Source: an uncultured Bacteroidota bacterium (GTDB taxonomy: Bacteria; Bacteroidota; Bacteroidia; Bacteroidales; VadinHA17). From it: a stretch of DNA of 44,194 nucleotides. The stretch spans positions 1 to 44,194 of the forward strand of contig CAIMVD010000046.1 in assembly GCA_903844815.1 (NCBI GenBank), in the 5' to 3' direction. Position numbers and translations under genes: made by a program. Shown piece after piece: positions 27,601 through 35,423 of the stretch; the stretch's first letter is position 1; every line of letters starts with the position of its first letter. The notes beneath the pieces were generated by a model. It worked only from the letters and a program-made list of their open reading frames with translations, was not told the DNA's origin and made no database searches.

Positions 27601-28227
27601 AGTGATCTTTGGGTGGTAAGTGGCTGGTCCGTTAATTCCTACATAATTTGTAAGTACATAGAGGTCCAGATCACCATCTTTGTCATAATCCAAAAATGCG
27701 GCATTTTGACTATATCCAAATTCTTCCACTCCAAATTCTTTTGCCATATCTTTAAACACCGGGATTCCCTGCTTGTTAAGGCCTTGGTTTATAAAGAGCG
27801 AATTGGGTCTTTTGGTTGAATCGCTGTTCCCATTGGTACAGACGTAAATATCAGGCAGGCCATCGTTGTTTACATCTGCAACAGCTGAACCGGCATTCCA
27901 TCTGCCTTTATTTTCGATTGCGGCAATTTCAGAAACGTCCTCGAATTTAAGATTCCCCCTGTTAAGATAGAGTTTGTTGGAAACCATGTTGCCGGTGAAA
28001 AACAAATCACTCAGCCCGTCATTATTGAAATCACTAACTGATACCGATGCCCCATTATAGAAGTACTCATATTTAATGACGTTTAATGAGTCGGAAGCGG
28101 TAAGTGAATTTTGGAATTCGATTCCTGATTCGGAGGAAGGGATTAGCTTTAAAAGAGTATGGTTCCTATCGCAGGATGCTGCAAATAATGAAAGAGCCAC
28201 ACAAAGAAACAGTCCTGTTTTCTTCAT
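24682..28227 (-). CDS. giant FG-GAP/VCBS repeat lipoprotein with ASPIC/UnbV domain and ASPIC-like tail
   Basis: An 1181-residue lipoprotein (lipobox FAASC, Cys19), the largest of the three paralogues. FG-GAP calcium loops run from about 66 to 490 (DFNNDGLSD, DVNNDGLPD, DYDKDGDLD, DLDNDGDLD). ASPIC/UnbV lies at about 519-590 (GTKITLF, RGYLSTMENFVHFGLG, IIWPDGNTQ). A second FG-GAP block covers about 650-1085. The last 60 residues (about 1119-1175) again look ASPIC-like (AELVYKNGQ, GAGYLTQST, HGFNGKSRN). That tail is missing from the paralogues. The gene starts 194 bp downstream of the third SusD, beyond a strong terminator, so it probably has its own promoter. No promoter box is evident. Confidence 0.9.
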   Translation of the reverse strand: MKKTGLFLCVALSLFAASCDRNHTLLKLIPSSESGIEFQNSLTASDSLNVIKYEYFYNGASVSVSDFNNDGLSDLFFTGNMVSNKLYLNRGNLKFEDVSEIAAIENKGRWNAGSAVADVNNDGLPDIYVCTNGNSDSTKRPNSLFINQGLNKQGIPVFKDMAKEFGVEEFGYSQNAAFLDYDKDGDLDLYVLTNYVGINGPATYHPKITDGSADNNDQLYRNNGDYTFTNVTIEAGIVYEGYGLGIAIADINLDGYPDIYIGNDYITNDLIYINNQDGTFSNQAKYRMKHQARFSMGNDISDINNDGLVDIFTLDMLPSTNYRKKTSVDGGGSYMTYTSTEKLGYEYQYMRNMLQINNGDAPFSEIGQMLGLYQTEWSWSPLFLDIDNDGNKDLLITTGFPKDLTNIDYIRFKNDVGMFTKSHQLISVLPELKLPNYGYKNNGDLTFTDNSLKWGLGTPSYSNGAAFADLDNDGDLDYIVTNIDDKVHLYENTLYSHRSKKSDPHYLRLKLNGKFKGGELGTKITLFTEDGKKQYCDYSIYRGYLSTMENFVHFGLGNHTSVSKLEIIWPDGNTQVMQDIKADQLLVIDYNDAKVPQPTDESLRKDPEQKYFKEITSGLGISYKHYEMDQIDYYIQRTLPHKFSQSGPGLAVGDINRDDLEDFIVGGSSFYNATIFTQNENGKFIQSELVKGIEKYNEDEGFLLFDADNDNDLDLYVVSGSYESPAGNERYKDRLYLNDGKGKFSLSAGLIPDETTSGSCVRAADFDGDGDLDLFVGGRVITGSYPFSPPSYILRNDGGKFTDATREICSSLSAGGMITDAIWTDYDNNGTIDLITVGEFMAITLYKNTGSVLIKAKNSGIEKYSGWWNSITGADFDKDGDTDYVVGNLGLNNNYNISIEEPLRVYAKDFDNNGSIDAILSCYFKSNTGEMVEYPVHSLDMLSGQIPNLKNQFPTYSKFGETTMKQLLSLYHTDSLLQLQANYPLTSYMENLGNGKFTLKPLPMVTQYAPVNGLQTDDINNDGNLDLILVGNDFGNEIISGRYDALNGAVLLGDGRGEFSTLSSMQSGFLVPGDAKALSRLNSKLNDLFIATQNKDSLMIYVKNVRADNEMKVYKPLSSDSWAELVYKNGQTEKVEFYFGAGYLTQSTRTVSIPGNVEKIIIHGFNGKSRNIDPASLQMHL

Positions 28228-28357
28228 TTTTACAAGGTTACTTTTTATTTCTTTAAATCAGGGCCAATTTATTATAAATTGAAATAAGTTACAACTACAC
28301 TGCCGGGGTAAAATACAGGGTATTTTATTGAAGGAAATCAGGAACAGACGATATATT

Positions 28358-28391
28358 AAAAAAATCATCCGGTCAGTGTTCTGACCGGATG
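28358..28391 (-). terminator. strong Rho-independent terminator after the third SusC/SusD operon
   Basis: Perfect 11-bp arms (CATCCGGTCAG at 28366-28376 and its complement at 28381-28391) enclose a TGTT loop. Read on the minus strand the hairpin is followed by a run of about seven T. It lies 30 bp past the SusD stop codon. Confidence 0.85.
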
Positions 28392-28421
28392 AAATTCTAA
28401 AAACTAAAATGATTTTTTTGC

Positions 28422-30200
28422 TTAGTAACCAGGATTCTGGACCAATAATTTATTACGGTTCATTTCGTCCTGTAAAATGGGCAGGAAGTTGGTTCTTTCA
28501 TTCCATCCACGGACCTGACCAACCTCACGGGTAGCATATTCTACTCTTCCGTCAGAAAATTCGTCAATAACGATACCTTTGGTTTGTTTATTCTGTGTTG
28601 TTGAGCCAATTAACCAACGTCTTACGTCGAAGTAACGTGACTGTTCAAAAGCCATTTCTATTCTTCTCTCATTTCTGTATCTCTGTCTCAGGGCATCACC
28701 TGTTTCGGTAATGGCAGGCATACCTGCTCTGGTACGAAGCTTATTGATATATAATTTTGCTTCTGTATCCTGATTAAGCTCGATACATGCTTCAGCATAG
28801 TTCAGATAAATTTCTCCAAGACGGAAGAAAGTCCAGGGAACTTCCTGGTTTGCTCCATCATATACAAATTCAGGATCGACAGTAATATCAATTGCTTTAC
28901 GCAGGTAGTATCCTGTATATCCGCCGTTCCATGTTTGCTGCGGGCCTTCACGTGTATCCAGACCCGGGGTCTTGGCACTGTTTCTATCTAATCCTGCATA
29001 TACGGTTCTGATACTGATTAACCCGATAGGATCGTTAGCAACCAAAGTTGCAGGGCGTTTACGCCATGGTGCTTTGTCGTAAAGAATAGTAGCATAGAAA
29101 CGTGGATCGCGATTCACGTATGGAGCTTTTGCTTGTGTTGGGTTGCTCCAGCTGAATTTTGTTCCGTCTTTCATTTCATAATCGTCGACCAATGCCTGAA
29201 TAGGAGTATTACCGGCCCATGCAGCATAACCGTTTGGTCCATTGAATAATGGTGAGTGGGTGTTGCTGTCTTCTGAATCCCAGCCATTTGATTTAATGAA
29301 ATACCTGCTGAAGATATGTTCAGGACTGGATTTCTTAATAAAAAGAGCTGTATAATCGGTGAAAGGATCACCTGTTGTTTGCTCAAGTGAAAACGCATTC
29401 AGGTCAATAACTGCTTTGGCGGCATCCCTGGCTGCAGTCCATGCGGCTGCCCTGTCACCGGGAATAGTAACATACTCAGGATTTGGATAGCTGCTATACC
29501 AAGCAACATGGGTTAAATCACTTGCAGCCCAAAGTAATATTCTGGACTTAATAGACATTGCAGCTGCCTTGTTTGCTCTTCCAAGAGCTGCACCTTCCTG
29601 CTTAACAGGTAATAGAGCAGAAGCCTCATCGCAATTTTTGATGATATAGTCTACGCATTCTTTCAGGGAATTCCTTGGAACTTCAAATTTATCAGTCAAA
29701 CCATAAGTTTTAGTTATGATTGGAACGCCACCATGGGTTCTGACAAGGTTATGGTAGTAAAAAGCAATCAGGAAATGAACTTCGCCTTTTAACCTGTTTC
29801 TCCATTCTTCATCTTTAAAGGGAACCTTATCGATATTTTCGAAGAACATATTAGCATTTCTCAAATAGCCGTAAACATTAGGCCATCTGTATGCATTCTG
29901 GTTATCGGCTGACCATTGACCTATGTCGGAAGGAGTTATAAGGGAAGCCACAACCTGGTTTGTTCCATAATTATGGATAAAGTGACTCTCATCGGTCATT
30001 GAACCAACTTCGCATTCATGATGTCCGTGGCCTATGCCGCGGTACATCTCATTCACAAACAGCTCAACAAGGTTCGGATCAGACCATACGGCTGTCTGAC
30101 TAAGACTGTTGGCCGGCTTTGTGTCGAGAAAATCCTGATTACACGCGTTGATCAGAAACGCTAACAATACAATAGGTAGTATTTTTGAAATAATTTTCAT
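28422..30200 (-). CDS. SusD/RagB family outer-membrane glycan-binding lipoprotein
   Basis: A 592-residue SusD-type lipoprotein, lipobox LINAC (Cys20), followed by the usual DFLDTKPANSLSQTAVWSDP start. It carries the RagB signature near the C-terminus (YLNYAEACIELNQ, NKLRTRAGMP, RRIEMAFEQSRYFDVRRW) and ends QNPGY. It follows its SusC after 13 bp and is closed by a strong terminator. At 592 residues it is longer than the first SusD, with the extra length in the middle. Ligand unknown. Confidence 0.95.
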   Translation of the reverse strand: MKIISKILPIVLLAFLINACNQDFLDTKPANSLSQTAVWSDPNLVELFVNEMYRGIGHGHHECEVGSMTDESHFIHNYGTNQVVASLITPSDIGQWSADNQNAYRWPNVYGYLRNANMFFENIDKVPFKDEEWRNRLKGEVHFLIAFYYHNLVRTHGGVPIITKTYGLTDKFEVPRNSLKECVDYIIKNCDEASALLPVKQEGAALGRANKAAAMSIKSRILLWAASDLTHVAWYSSYPNPEYVTIPGDRAAAWTAARDAAKAVIDLNAFSLEQTTGDPFTDYTALFIKKSSPEHIFSRYFIKSNGWDSEDSNTHSPLFNGPNGYAAWAGNTPIQALVDDYEMKDGTKFSWSNPTQAKAPYVNRDPRFYATILYDKAPWRKRPATLVANDPIGLISIRTVYAGLDRNSAKTPGLDTREGPQQTWNGGYTGYYLRKAIDITVDPEFVYDGANQEVPWTFFRLGEIYLNYAEACIELNQDTEAKLYINKLRTRAGMPAITETGDALRQRYRNERRIEMAFEQSRYFDVRRWLIGSTTQNKQTKGIVIDEFSDGRVEYATREVGQVRGWNERTNFLPILQDEMNRNKLLVQNPGY

Positions 30201-30213
30201 ATTAACCGTTTTT

Positions 30214-33200
30214 TTAGAAAGTTAAATTAAAGCCCATATTAAACAGCCTTCTCTGTGGATAAGCAGATCCTGAATTATCGGCATTTTCCGGGTCAAATAC
30301 TTTATACTTATCCCAGGTAAACAGGTTCATTGCACTAATAAAGACCTGAGTATATTTAATACTGGCTTTTTTAAGTAATGTCTCAGGCAAAGTATAGGAT
30401 AATCTTACGTTTTTTGCACGAAGGTAGTTTGTACTTCTCATGAAATGTGTATTATCTCCTGAAATCCAGTATTGATCTTCACGGTTATAGGCGCGGGGTT
30501 TTGAAGAATTCGGATTAGCGGTAGTCCATCGTCCGTCGGCAAAATCGTGAAGATAGTTGCCAAATTCACCTGAAGGAACCTGAATGTACTGCTCAGCTCC
30601 TGTTGAACCTTGCATAAGTATGTACAATTCCAAACCTTTCCAGGCCATGTTAAAATTAACACCTCCAACGAAGGTGGGGAAATTACTTTTTGTAGTTTGT
30701 ACCCTGTCGTCAACGGTTATTGCACCGTCCTTATTAACATCCTCAAACCTGATATCACCCGGACGGGCGCCTGGCCAATGAGGATAAGCATCAACAGCTG
30801 CCTGATCTTTGAATACGTCAAGGGCGTTGTATAACAACTGGCCGCCCATTGGCTTGCCTGTTGATACCTGCCAATCAAGTCTTCCGGCCGGCTCATCCCA
30901 GAAAAGGACTTTGTTTTTAGCATAACCTCCGTTAAAACCCAGGCTCCAGCTAATATCTGAACCAATAGTATTTGTATATGACAACGATAAGTCAAACCCC
31001 TTGTTTTCAACTTCTCCAATGTTCTGATCAGGAGGTGAAAAACCAGCTGACAATGGGATAGAAGCATTAGCAGGATACAAAATATCGGTACGCAGGTTCT
31101 TGAAAAGGTCAATTTCAAAATTTACATGATTATTAAATAATGATCCTTCAAGACCTATGTCACTATTGTGAGCAATTTCCCATGATACACCCTGATTTGC
31201 TACCGATGAAGGACGCAAACTTTTGGTATTGGTGTTCTCGTTGAAGATGTAGCTTCCTCCAAATTCAAATAATGCCAGATACTGATAAGGGTCAATTTTA
31301 TCATTACCCATTGTACCATATGATCCCCTTAATTTTAGTCTGTTAACAAAGGAAACATTAGCCATGAAATTTTCTTCACTCAGTACCCAACCTACTGATA
31401 CGCCAGGGAAAAATCCCCAACGGTATGCAGGGTCAAATATTTGTGAACCATCATACCTCCATACAAACTCAGCAAGATATTTACTCTTATAATCATAATT
31501 TACCCTTCCAAAATAATTCAAACGAGCTCTTTGTTCCATCGATCCGTCGTTGGTCTTGCTTGTATTGTTAGCTCCGAAGCGAAGTTGTTCCAACTGGTCA
31601 GTTACAAACTCATTTCTGTATGCGCTAAACCAATATGAATCAATTGTTTGTCTCTCAATACCTGCCATGATAGCCACGTTGTGGTCACCGAATTTCTTAA
31701 CATAGTTGGCACGCATGTTACCGGTAAATGACTTGCTTCTTGAACTATTCTGCGACAACTGCGGAGCTGCAATACCTTTGTTTGATCCAACCAGATCAGG
31801 CTCGCCATTTGCATTCATTGTAACCTTGTCCCAGGTATATAAGGTCCATGGTTTTTTCCAGTTCTTATATTCTCTGAATGACTGGTCAAATGCTGCGTTT
31901 GCAACAATTGAAAGACCTTTCACGGTAAACAGGTCAGTAAGATCAATTCCAATATTGCTCTGGAAGATGTAGTTGTTATCATGGTCATAACCTGTAATAT
32001 CAGTAGATGTAACGGCAGGGTTCTGTCCTCCTTCAAAGTCAGGTCCGGGCAGACGTGTTTTGTCAGTACTTCTTTGTGGCCAGAAAGCAGGCTCAGTAGG
32101 CTTCATTCCTATTAAATATCTGAATGTGCTGCCGCCACGTGTTTGAGTGTATTTCCTTGCTTCCTGTCTTCCTGATACGTCAAATCTCAGTTTAATATTT
32201 TTTCTGATCTTAGCATCAATGTTCGACCTGAAGTTATATTGGTTGTAACCAACTGAACTGTTTTTGAAATAGCCATCTTCCTTTGTTGTTCCTCCGGAGA
32301 TAAAATAAGTTACACCGTCTGCATTACCACCTGATAATGTAATGTTTGTATTGTTCTGTGGTGACCAGGGTTTGATTGTCTCACCATACCAGTCAGTATT
32401 CGGATGACCGAACGGATCAGAGCCATCACCAAATTGTTTAATATCCTGAGCGGTATATCTTGCAACCCTTCCTGAGTATTCATCGAGTTCATTCAATATG
32501 GTTGCATATTCCTGTGCATCAAGTACGCTTGGCAATCTGGTCGGCTGGTTCATACCATAATTCATCTGAACGCCAATTTCAGGAGCGCCTGCTTTACCAC
32601 GTTTGGTTGTTACCATGATAACACCGTTTGCAGCCTGTGCGCCATAAATAGCAGCAGAAGCATCCTTCAGAATAGTTATCGATTCTATATCATTAGGATT
32701 AAGTCTGGCAAAACCGCCATCCCTGTTTGCAATACCATCAATTACAATAAGGGCTGTGGAATTATTCAGAGTATTAATACCCCTGATTCTTAGATCGGAA
32801 TCATCGGCACCGGGTTCACCGGAACGGTTAACAACCATCAAACCTGATATTTGACCTACCAGTGAGTTTGATATGTTGTTCGTTGGAGCTTTTTTAAGAA
32901 TAACACCCTGTACAGCGGAAACTGCACCGGAAATTGTTGCTCTTTTCTGAACTCCATAACCTGTAACAACTACTTCTCCCAATTCGCTTACGTTTGGAAC
33001 AAGTACAACATCTACTGTTGTTTGTTTACCAACAGTAATTGACTGAGGTAAATATCCAATAGATGTGAACACAAGGATTGCATCAGGGCCGGGAACTGTG
33101 ATTGTGTATGTCCCGCCCATATCGGTCATAGCACCTGTTACAGTACCTTTTACCACGATATTTACTCCGGGGAGGGCGCCCTCGGAAGCAGATGATACTT

Positions 33201-33312
33201 TTCCTTTAATAGTACTTTGTTGGGCATTGGAAATACCGATTCCACAACAAATGAGAAGAAGTATTAATAAACTTCTCCTCCAGATAAATAAAGAGTCTCT
33301 TAGATTTCTCAT
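30214..33312 (-). CDS. SusC/RagA family TonB-dependent outer-membrane transporter
   Basis: A 1032-residue SusC-type importer. The signal peptide covers about residues 1-30 (ending SNAQ). A carboxypeptidase-regulatory-like domain follows (KGKVSSASEGALPGVNIVVK), then GEVVVTGYGVQKRATISG, the plug (STALIVIDGIAN, TILKDASAAIYGAQAANGV) and a barrel ending in NMGFNLTF. A candidate promoter lies 130 bp upstream (33444-33474). It forms an operon with the SusD gene downstream. Confidence 0.95.
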   Translation of the reverse strand: MRNLRDSLFIWRRSLLILLLICCGIGISNAQQSTIKGKVSSASEGALPGVNIVVKGTVTGAMTDMGGTYTITVPGPDAILVFTSIGYLPQSITVGKQTTVDVVLVPNVSELGEVVVTGYGVQKRATISGAVSAVQGVILKKAPTNNISNSLVGQISGLMVVNRSGEPGADDSDLRIRGINTLNNSTALIVIDGIANRDGGFARLNPNDIESITILKDASAAIYGAQAANGVIMVTTKRGKAGAPEIGVQMNYGMNQPTRLPSVLDAQEYATILNELDEYSGRVARYTAQDIKQFGDGSDPFGHPNTDWYGETIKPWSPQNNTNITLSGGNADGVTYFISGGTTKEDGYFKNSSVGYNQYNFRSNIDAKIRKNIKLRFDVSGRQEARKYTQTRGGSTFRYLIGMKPTEPAFWPQRSTDKTRLPGPDFEGGQNPAVTSTDITGYDHDNNYIFQSNIGIDLTDLFTVKGLSIVANAAFDQSFREYKNWKKPWTLYTWDKVTMNANGEPDLVGSNKGIAAPQLSQNSSRSKSFTGNMRANYVKKFGDHNVAIMAGIERQTIDSYWFSAYRNEFVTDQLEQLRFGANNTSKTNDGSMEQRARLNYFGRVNYDYKSKYLAEFVWRYDGSQIFDPAYRWGFFPGVSVGWVLSEENFMANVSFVNRLKLRGSYGTMGNDKIDPYQYLALFEFGGSYIFNENTNTKSLRPSSVANQGVSWEIAHNSDIGLEGSLFNNHVNFEIDLFKNLRTDILYPANASIPLSAGFSPPDQNIGEVENKGFDLSLSYTNTIGSDISWSLGFNGGYAKNKVLFWDEPAGRLDWQVSTGKPMGGQLLYNALDVFKDQAAVDAYPHWPGARPGDIRFEDVNKDGAITVDDRVQTTKSNFPTFVGGVNFNMAWKGLELYILMQGSTGAEQYIQVPSGEFGNYLHDFADGRWTTANPNSSKPRAYNREDQYWISGDNTHFMRSTNYLRAKNVRLSYTLPETLLKKASIKYTQVFISAMNLFTWDKYKVFDPENADNSGSAYPQRRLFNMGFNLTF

Positions 33313-33443
33313 AATTTAATTCTCTCTTGGTTAGTGAGGGTTGACTAATTAGATTAATTGTAATGTTGGTTAAGGAAATTATTGATGGTTAAACTAATAA
33401 ACTAAAAGCAGGGTATCGTCCAAGACGGAGACTCTGCATGTTT

Positions 33444-33474
33444 CAAATATATGCCAATCTTTGAATAATAAAAA
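33444..33474 (-). promoter_or_regulatory. candidate Bacteroidota promoter for the third SusC/SusD operon
   Basis: On the minus strand TATATTTG (33444-33451) matches the -7 consensus TAnnTTTG exactly. A TTTT (three of four to TTTG) lies 19 bases upstream (33471-33474). Transcription would begin near 33437, giving a leader of about 125 bases. Confidence 0.4.
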
Positions 33475-33548
33475 CTTTATCTTAAAAAAAATTAACTTTA
33501 TTTTAATTTTTGCCTTGTTTAGTATTGCATAGTCCCAATTCATCAGGG

Positions 33549-33580
33549 TTTCCGTGAAGGCTTAAGGTGATATAATTTTG
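33549..33580 (+). promoter_or_regulatory. candidate Bacteroidota promoter for the serine hydrolase and downstream genes
   Basis: TAATTTTG (33573-33580) matches the -7 consensus TAnnTTTG exactly. TTTC (33549-33552, three of four to TTTG) precedes it with a 20-base spacer, which is the usual distance. It lies about 95 bp upstream of the start at 33678. Confidence 0.45.
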
Positions 33581-33677
33581 TTTGCAGGGCAGGAAACTAT
33601 ACAATGAAGTTAAAAAAAACCGATCTTACTCAAATGAAAAAGACAACATAAAAACAACTTTTAAAAAGTAAAAGGAT

Positions 33678-35294
33678 ATGAAAAAATTCATTGCAGCATT
33701 CCTGTTAATCCTTATATATTCAGGGTGTCAGCCGGAAATTAAGGGCCAAAATATTGAAAAATTGCCGCGAAGCATTCCCGAACTGGAAGGAGTTCTGTCA
33801 TCGGGGATTAACGATTTTTTAAATGCAATAGATACCGGCCGGCAGGAGATCCATAGCTTTATGTTTATAAGGCACGGAAAAGTCATTGCCGAAGGGTGGT
33901 GGGGTCCCTATGGTCCGGAGTACAGGCATATTATGTATTCTGCCAGCAAAACTTTCACTGCAACAGCTATTGGTCTGGCTGTTACAGAAAACAGGTTGAA
34001 ACTTACCGACAAAATAACTTCATTCTTTCCCTATTCATTGCCCGATGCGATCGGAAATAATATGAGAGAGCTTACCGTTGAGAACCTCTTAACCATGTCT
34101 GTGGGTCAGGATCCTGCTGGTATGGGAGGAGGCAGCGAAGAAGACTGGATTGCCAGCTTTATTGCAAATGAGCCTGTACATAAACCCGGAACGGTTTTCA
34201 AATATAATAATATGGCAACTTTTATGCTCTCGGCAATAGTTCAGCAGGTAACCGGGCAAAACCTGTTTGACTACCTGATGCCAAGAGTTTTCAATCCTCT
34301 CTCTATCCGCGGAATAGACTGGGACAGAAATCCTCAGGGGATTGATATGGGAATGATAGGACTAAGGCTTCGAACCGAAGACATGGCAAAATTCGGACAA
34401 TTATTAATACAGAAGGGTAAATGGAATAACAAACAACTTATTCCTGAGTCATGGGTAAAAGAAGCTACATCTTTCAAAATCGAAAGTAATGATCCTTCGA
34501 ATAAGGCTCCAAAAGAGCTCAACGACTGGGCACAGGGTTATTGTTATCAGATGTGGAGGGGAAGGAATAACACAGTACGGCTCGACGGAATGGGAGGCCA
34601 GTTTGTAATCATGGTTCCTGATAAGGATGCAATAGTTGTTCTTACATCAAATGCAAGAAGTACACAGGAAGAGCTGAATATGGTGCACAAATATCTGATT
34701 CCTGCTATTAAATCGGATAAGGCTGTTACTCCTGATCCTGAAGCTTATAATAAACTGAAGGAACGGCAAAAGGCTTTGACTTTGAGGCCATTGTCTGTCG
34801 TAAAACCCGAATCGGAGATAATGAAGGAAATATCGGGCAAGGAATTCATCCTTTCTGTTAACGATTTTCAGATTCAATCGGTCTATTTTGATATTGATAA
34901 CAATGTTTGCAGCTTTGGAGTGAAGAGAAATAACCAGGTGTCATACATTAAAGCCGGTTCAGGAAGCTGGAAAACAACAAACTCAAAGCTTACATCCCTA
35001 CTGACTCTTTCCAGAAATGTGCAGTCGAAATCCATTGATGCCAATTATTCAGTGCCACAGGGTACCGTTAAAGTGGGAGCAAGCTATACCTGGACTGATC
35101 CCAGTACACTTGAGATAACAGCACGGTATGTAGAAGAAAGTCTTGGAAGCCAGACAATAGAATGTAAATTTTCGAAAGTGAACGGAACTGTCGGAGTTAC
35201 TTTAGGTGCCAAAGCAGTACCGGTAATGACAGGTGCCCAGGGAAGAACTCAAGTGCCTGCTATATTAAGAGGAGTCATGGTAGAACTTAATTAA
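33678..35294 (+). CDS. serine hydrolase lipoprotein (beta-lactamase/class C-like fold)
   Basis: A 538-residue lipoprotein (lipobox IYSGC, Cys17). The penicillin-binding-protein-like catalytic motifs are visible: SASK at 88-91 (Ser88 and Lys91 of SxxK) and YNN at 176-178 (YxN). The third motif is replaced by a GMGGQF segment in the region RLDGMGGQFVIMVPD. This pattern is common in esterase-type members rather than true beta-lactamases. A C-terminal extension of about 170 residues, probably beta-rich, follows. It is the first plus-strand gene before the apiose cluster and 129 bp upstream of the apionate-lactonase-like gene. It might remove ester groups from a pectic substrate at the cell surface; membership of the same pathway is inference. 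Confidence 0.85.
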   Translation: MKKFIAAFLLILIYSGCQPEIKGQNIEKLPRSIPELEGVLSSGINDFLNAIDTGRQEIHSFMFIRHGKVIAEGWWGPYGPEYRHIMYSASKTFTATAIGLAVTENRLKLTDKITSFFPYSLPDAIGNNMRELTVENLLTMSVGQDPAGMGGGSEEDWIASFIANEPVHKPGTVFKYNNMATFMLSAIVQQVTGQNLFDYLMPRVFNPLSIRGIDWDRNPQGIDMGMIGLRLRTEDMAKFGQLLIQKGKWNNKQLIPESWVKEATSFKIESNDPSNKAPKELNDWAQGYCYQMWRGRNNTVRLDGMGGQFVIMVPDKDAIVVLTSNARSTQEELNMVHKYLIPAIKSDKAVTPDPEAYNKLKERQKALTLRPLSVVKPESEIMKEISGKEFILSVNDFQIQSVYFDIDNNVCSFGVKRNNQVSYIKAGSGSWKTTNSKLTSLLTLSRNVQSKSIDANYSVPQGTVKVGASYTWTDPSTLEITARYVEESLGSQTIECKFSKVNGTVGVTLGAKAVPVMTGAQGRTQVPAILRGVMVELN

Positions 35295-35321
35295 CTAACC
35301 TGGCAAAGCGGGATTGTGAAA

Positions 35322-35344
35322 GTGGTTAGGGCTCCCCTAACCAC
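35322..35344. other. perfect stem-loop between the serine hydrolase and apnL-like genes
   Basis: GTGGTTAGGG (35322-35331) and CCCTAACCAC (35335-35344) make a perfect 10-bp stem with a three-base loop. No T-run follows on either strand, so this is not a classic terminator. It could be an operator palindrome or a transcript-processing hairpin. Confidence 0.5.
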
Positions 35345-35423
35345 GTAAAAGCGTCACTGGCTTTATCCAGGAATTGAAATTGTATTATCAGAGGAATTTG
35401 CTTTAAACCGACCGATAATTATA

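Larger units (their letters stand above)
33313..33677. promoter_or_regulatory. 365-bp divergent intergenic region
   Basis: The gap separates the third SusC operon (minus) from the serine hydrolase and apiose cluster (plus). It contains one candidate TAnnTTTG promoter for each direction (33444-33474 minus, 33549-33580 plus) and otherwise A+T-rich DNA. I see no gene or strong hairpin. Confidence 0.45.

Noticed and set aside
8055-28227. RNA-binding function for the ASPIC/UnbV proteins
   Set aside because: The name is a database convention; the lipobox and FG-GAP architecture indicate extracytoplasmic proteins, and no RNA-binding motif is visible.
33678-35294. true beta-lactamase
   Set aside because: The SxxK and YxN motifs exist, but the third KTG-type motif is replaced and a long C-terminal extension is present; a lipoprotein esterase or peptidase is likelier.
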